Shown here in pieces: positions 61,330-64,000 of a stretch of DNA of 64,000 nucleotides (position 1 is its first letter; each line of letters opens with the position of its first letter). The DNA lies in contig CP073216.1 in assembly GCA_020342235.1 (NCBI GenBank), positions 1,302,001 through 1,366,000 on the forward strand, written 5' to 3'. The notes beneath the pieces are model-generated. The model did not search any database, was not told where the DNA came from, and was given only the letters and a program-made list of their open reading frames with translations. This stretch comes from Saccharomycopsis phalli. Its lineage: Eukaryota > Ascomycota > Saccharomycetes > Ascoideales > Saccharomycopsidaceae. A program made the translations under genes and the position numbers.

Positions 61330-62115
61330 TTAACCCTTGACAATCTCAGATACAGTTCCAAGAGAACGGAATCTGCCCAAACGGAGAACAACACCACCAC
61401 AAGCACGGTGTCTGATCAATTGTCTTAATCTACCTCTAATTCTTCCAAGGATAGTTTGGGAGGTGAGCTCGAGGAAAAGCTTCAAGTTACGGTTACCACA
61501 TCTTCCGCTAGAAATAAATCCACCCCAGGTGTTGAAAGTGTTGACCGAATCGTAGTTAACAAAGACAAAGTCAATTCTGGCGTCACCGGATTGGAGAACA
61601 ATGTCGTTAGTAGATTGAGAGAAGACAGACAAGAAGAAGTTACCACCAAACAAACGTCTAAGACGGCCGGCAAAAGTAACATCACAACGACGGCCTCTAA
61701 GGAATGGCAAGTGGAATCCATCGAGTCTGACTCTTCCAAATGGACGGAACAATCTTCCGCCAAGGTTTCCGTACGAGTTAAACAACAATTCAGCAGAGTT
61801 AATAGCACCTTGGTCATCAGAGAATTGGAAAGCATTGCAAGCTCCCTCCAAGTTAAGCAAAACCTTGACACCACGGCTTTGACAGGTCGAAATGTCTTGG
61901 GCAATTTGGTCACAACCGCAAGCACCACAGTTTTGGAATTGTGGGTCACCAGAGTTTTGGAATTGCTCAGGGATGTCCATCACAACGACATCAACATTGT
62001 TTTGGCAACAGCTGGCCAAAGATCCCTGGTCTTGTCTCCAGTACAGAACAACGTTGTTGTTGCTGCCAACAGAGAAAGCCAGAGCGCATCCGATAAGAAA
62101 GATCAAAAAGTTCAT
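61330..62115 (-). CDS. Secreted GH18 chitinase-like protein lacking catalytic residues
   Basis: The ATG at 62115 gives 261 aa with a signal peptide (MNFLIFLIGCALAFS). An upstream in-frame ATG (62196) lies beyond the TATATATA box at 62167-62174 and is not favoured. The order of motifs follows class III (hevamine/Cts1-type) chitinases: VVLYWRQDQGSLASCC for the first strand, CDQIAQDISTCQSRGVKVLL (69-88), then RPFG (124-127), LDGF (131-134) and IDFVFVNYD (181-189). The catalytic site that normally reads DGFDFDIE reads DGFHLPFL, so both catalytic-region Asp and the Glu acid are absent. The protein is Arg-rich after residue 120 and stops right after the barrel, without Thr-rich or chitin-binding domains. 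Likely a chitin- or glycan-binding pseudoenzyme. Confidence 0.75.
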   Translation of the reverse strand: MNFLIFLIGCALAFSVGSNNNVVLYWRQDQGSLASCCQNNVDVVVMDIPEQFQNSGDPQFQNCGACGCDQIAQDISTCQSRGVKVLLNLEGACNAFQFSDDQGAINSAELLFNSYGNLGGRLFRPFGRVRLDGFHLPFLRGRRCDVTFAGRLRRLFGGNFFLSVFSQSTNDIVLQSGDARIDFVFVNYDSVNTFNTWGGFISSGRCGNRNLKLFLELTSQTILGRIRGRLRQLIRHRACGGVVLRLGRFRSLGTVSEIVKG

Positions 62116-62200
62116 AATAAAAAAGATTGTAATTGTTTTGATGATTATTCTAGAGAAATACGCCGGTATATATAGTGAAATATTCTGTTGACTCATGTAC
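62116..62200 (-). promoter_or_regulatory. TATA-containing promoter of the chitinase-like gene
   Basis: TATATATA at 62167-62174 lies about 55 bp upstream of the ATG at 62115 on the transcribed strand, a usual distance for a compact, highly expressed yeast gene. Confidence 0.5.
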
Positions 62201-64000
62201 CCAAAGGTATGTCCAGCTCAGACATCCCTGATGCACCTCAAAGACCCTTGGTAACTGTTTAAACAACTATAATTTTACGCAGGATTGCTTGGGAAAATAG
62301 TGCACGTTTCAATTGAGTAATAGCTGGTATTTTCCATTTTACTGCGAAATATCAACTTCGAACATTGGCTATTACTCACAAATCTCTGGTCACTGGCTTG
62401 TGGGGAGTATATTACGTTTAGAGATATATTATTTTTAGATTTATTTTATGATTTATGGTTAAATGTCTCATTACCCTTCAGATTCTTTGGAATGCCAGCA
62501 TTGTACTTCTGTTACAGACCCTGATTGTTTGGTCTCAACGATCAATTTGGGTTACCATCATCTGCATTTTCACCTCTGCATTTATCTGCATTGGTGCAGG
62601 TTTTTCCATATCCGTAGCTCTTCATCAATAGTCAAAACGGTAATTTGCTTGAGAGAATAGCTCAGTCTATGGGGTCTATCAAGTGCACTTAATCTACATA
62701 ATTTGCTCATCCAATTTTATTAATTTTCCTGGTTCTTCAATTTATCTGATTCTTTAATCCGCTGACTCTGCTGAATTTGCTGAATCTGCCAAATACTTTA
62801 GTCTGCTGAATCATTCAATCCATTTAAAATCCATCTCTGGGCTTCTCATCCACTATTCAGCTTAGCAATCTACTAGCGTGTCTCAGCTTAGTACATTGTC
62901 TCACCGAGGTCTTGATGGTGACGTTTTCATTCAAAATGTCCATCAGGGTTTATGCATACTAACGCAGGTCGTATGCCTCAATTTCTACCAGTAATTGAGT
63001 GCAAAAGGGGTAAACAAACTGAAAAGAAAAGCCATTTCCATTCCTAATAGTCCAAATTTTAAAATTCGATCCAAGACAGGCTGACTTCCAGGTAACAGGG
63101 CATTGTGTCAACGTAGTAGGAATAGATTTCTTTCTTTTTGAAATAACAGTGGCTACTATCCATAAATCGTTTACTTTCTGTAACACTAGTGTACAACTAG
63201 TCAATACTCGCTATAAGCTTTGCTGCTATTGGCTATAAACTTTACTGGTACATCTCATTTGTACCAGGTTTACTTTAGTGACAAAGAAGTCGTGAAAATC
63301 ACCCAATGGAGAAGTCTTAGATCACTATGTTTGCTACTTTAAATTTACTTTAGCGCACAAGGCAGCGTTGTCTAACATTACATTTCTTGTCTGTTGTATA
63401 GTGGAATTGTTTCTTTTCGGCTAGGGTCACCTTGATTTCCTGTTTAGGGTTTGCTGCTGGTTTTCTACTCACTTTGTTACACTAAAAGGTACTAGTCTCA
63501 TCGTCAGCTGGTTGACGTGAACAGGGCTAAATTTTTTGCTGGAGAGGAAATAAGCTTCCACCAAGTGATACTCGACAGAGAAACAGAATACGCCATGGTT
63601 AACATTTCACTTGCGCAGTATGTCTGAAACTATTCCCATCCACTGAGTTTTTCAATTGGCAATCGTGGTAATTGTTATCAGCAGATTCATCACCAAACAC
63701 CTTCCTTAAGGTTGGATCATGAAACGAACTGTATTGCACTTGCCCAATTAACTGATACGCCAAGAAAGGAGGTAGAATTTACTTTTCTGAAATGCAAATC
63801 ATCATTCGACCAATGTCTGAAACATTAGAAACTTAGACAAAAATTCAGACAAAATTCAGGCAGGGGCATTCTGAACCGTGCTCATCACTCCGGAATTCAA
63901 CACAATGTCTATTGGGATTTTAACAGCATGATGCAGTGATGTCATCTATACAAAGTGCCGAAACCCTTTGACCTTAATCAGGAAACCCAGGGCTGTGTGA
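62201..64000. other. Intergenic region to the window end, no gene seen
   Basis: This is AT-rich DNA with short open frames only. The longest, on the minus strand at 62959-63204, starts at TTG and has no ATG. Around 62740-62830 a CTGAATTTGCTGAATCTGCC-like motif recurs irregularly. No RNA gene or mobile element was recognised. Confidence 0.45.

Noticed and set aside
62116-62196. Upstream in-frame ATG of the chitinase-like gene (27 extra residues)
   Set aside because: The TATA box lies between this ATG and the signal peptide start, so the extension is unlikely to be transcribed.
62463-62660. 65-codon frame with an ATG at 62463
   Set aside because: Chance-length frame in AT-rich intergenic DNA, with no homology or context.
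62959-63204. 81-codon minus-strand frame near the window end
   Set aside because: Starts at TTG with no ATG, and has no recognisable feature or promoter context.

Overview
The window is nuclear DNA of a budding yeast (Saccharomycotina). Ortholog content is fungal (PIS1, MED1, COQ5, CAB2, MUP1, MKT1), intergenic spaces are short outside one repeat-rich block, introns are rare and tiny, and the cell-wall adhesins are GPI-anchored and flocculin-like. Codon evidence points to the CUG-Ser clade. CTG falls on an invariant kinase Ser (the D-x-W-S-x-G motif, 60257-60259) and on two Ser positions of the S. cerevisiae Pis1 sequence (3921-3923 and 3915-3917). Any Leu given for CTG by the standard code should therefore be read as Ser. 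The species cannot be fixed from this window.

Layout. 1-3.4 kb: a 5'-truncated LINE with clear target-site duplications, then repeat-rich intergenic DNA. 3.4-13.3 kb: a housekeeping block of PIS1, a RIX1-like gene, choline kinase, MED1 and COQ5, with two divergent promoters carrying CACGTG and CCGGGTAA (Reb1-like) sites. 13.7-16.4 kb: broken LTR-retrotransposon fossils around a tRNA-Gly(CCC). 17.0-19.4 kb: an intron-containing mitochondrial membrane protein and an unrecognised nuclear-type protein. 19.4-46.2 kb: a large accessory block with three paralogous PA14/flocculin-repeat/GPI adhesins (755, 1808 and 1282 aa), all on the + strand. Each is preceded by 1.1-2 kb of homologous upstream DNA, and LINE and LTR insertions are interspersed. 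46.2-53.6 kb: a cation/Ca2+ exchanger, two TLC-domain membrane proteins flanking CAB2, and the methionine permease MUP1. 54.7 kb: tRNA-Asp(GTC). 55.3-56.1 kb: a LINE and an evolving minisatellite. 56.2-62.1 kb: MKT1 with a 37-nt intron, another LINE end, an FHA-domain checkpoint-type kinase, and a secreted GH18 chitinase-like protein without catalytic acids. 62.1-64 kb: no gene seen.

How the genes relate. The adhesin block is the most unusual part. It is a tandem segmental triplication of gene plus long upstream region. It shows apparent recent sequence exchange between copies 2 and 3, hexanucleotide and Gly-X-Y triplet expansions, and later retroelement insertions. The phospholipid genes (PIS1, choline kinase) and coenzyme genes (COQ5, CAB2) are ordinary metabolism, and MUP1 has a CACGTG site fitting sulfur-amino-acid control. 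Several starts suggested by the longest open frames are non-ATG codons; starts here were moved to the first supported ATG.
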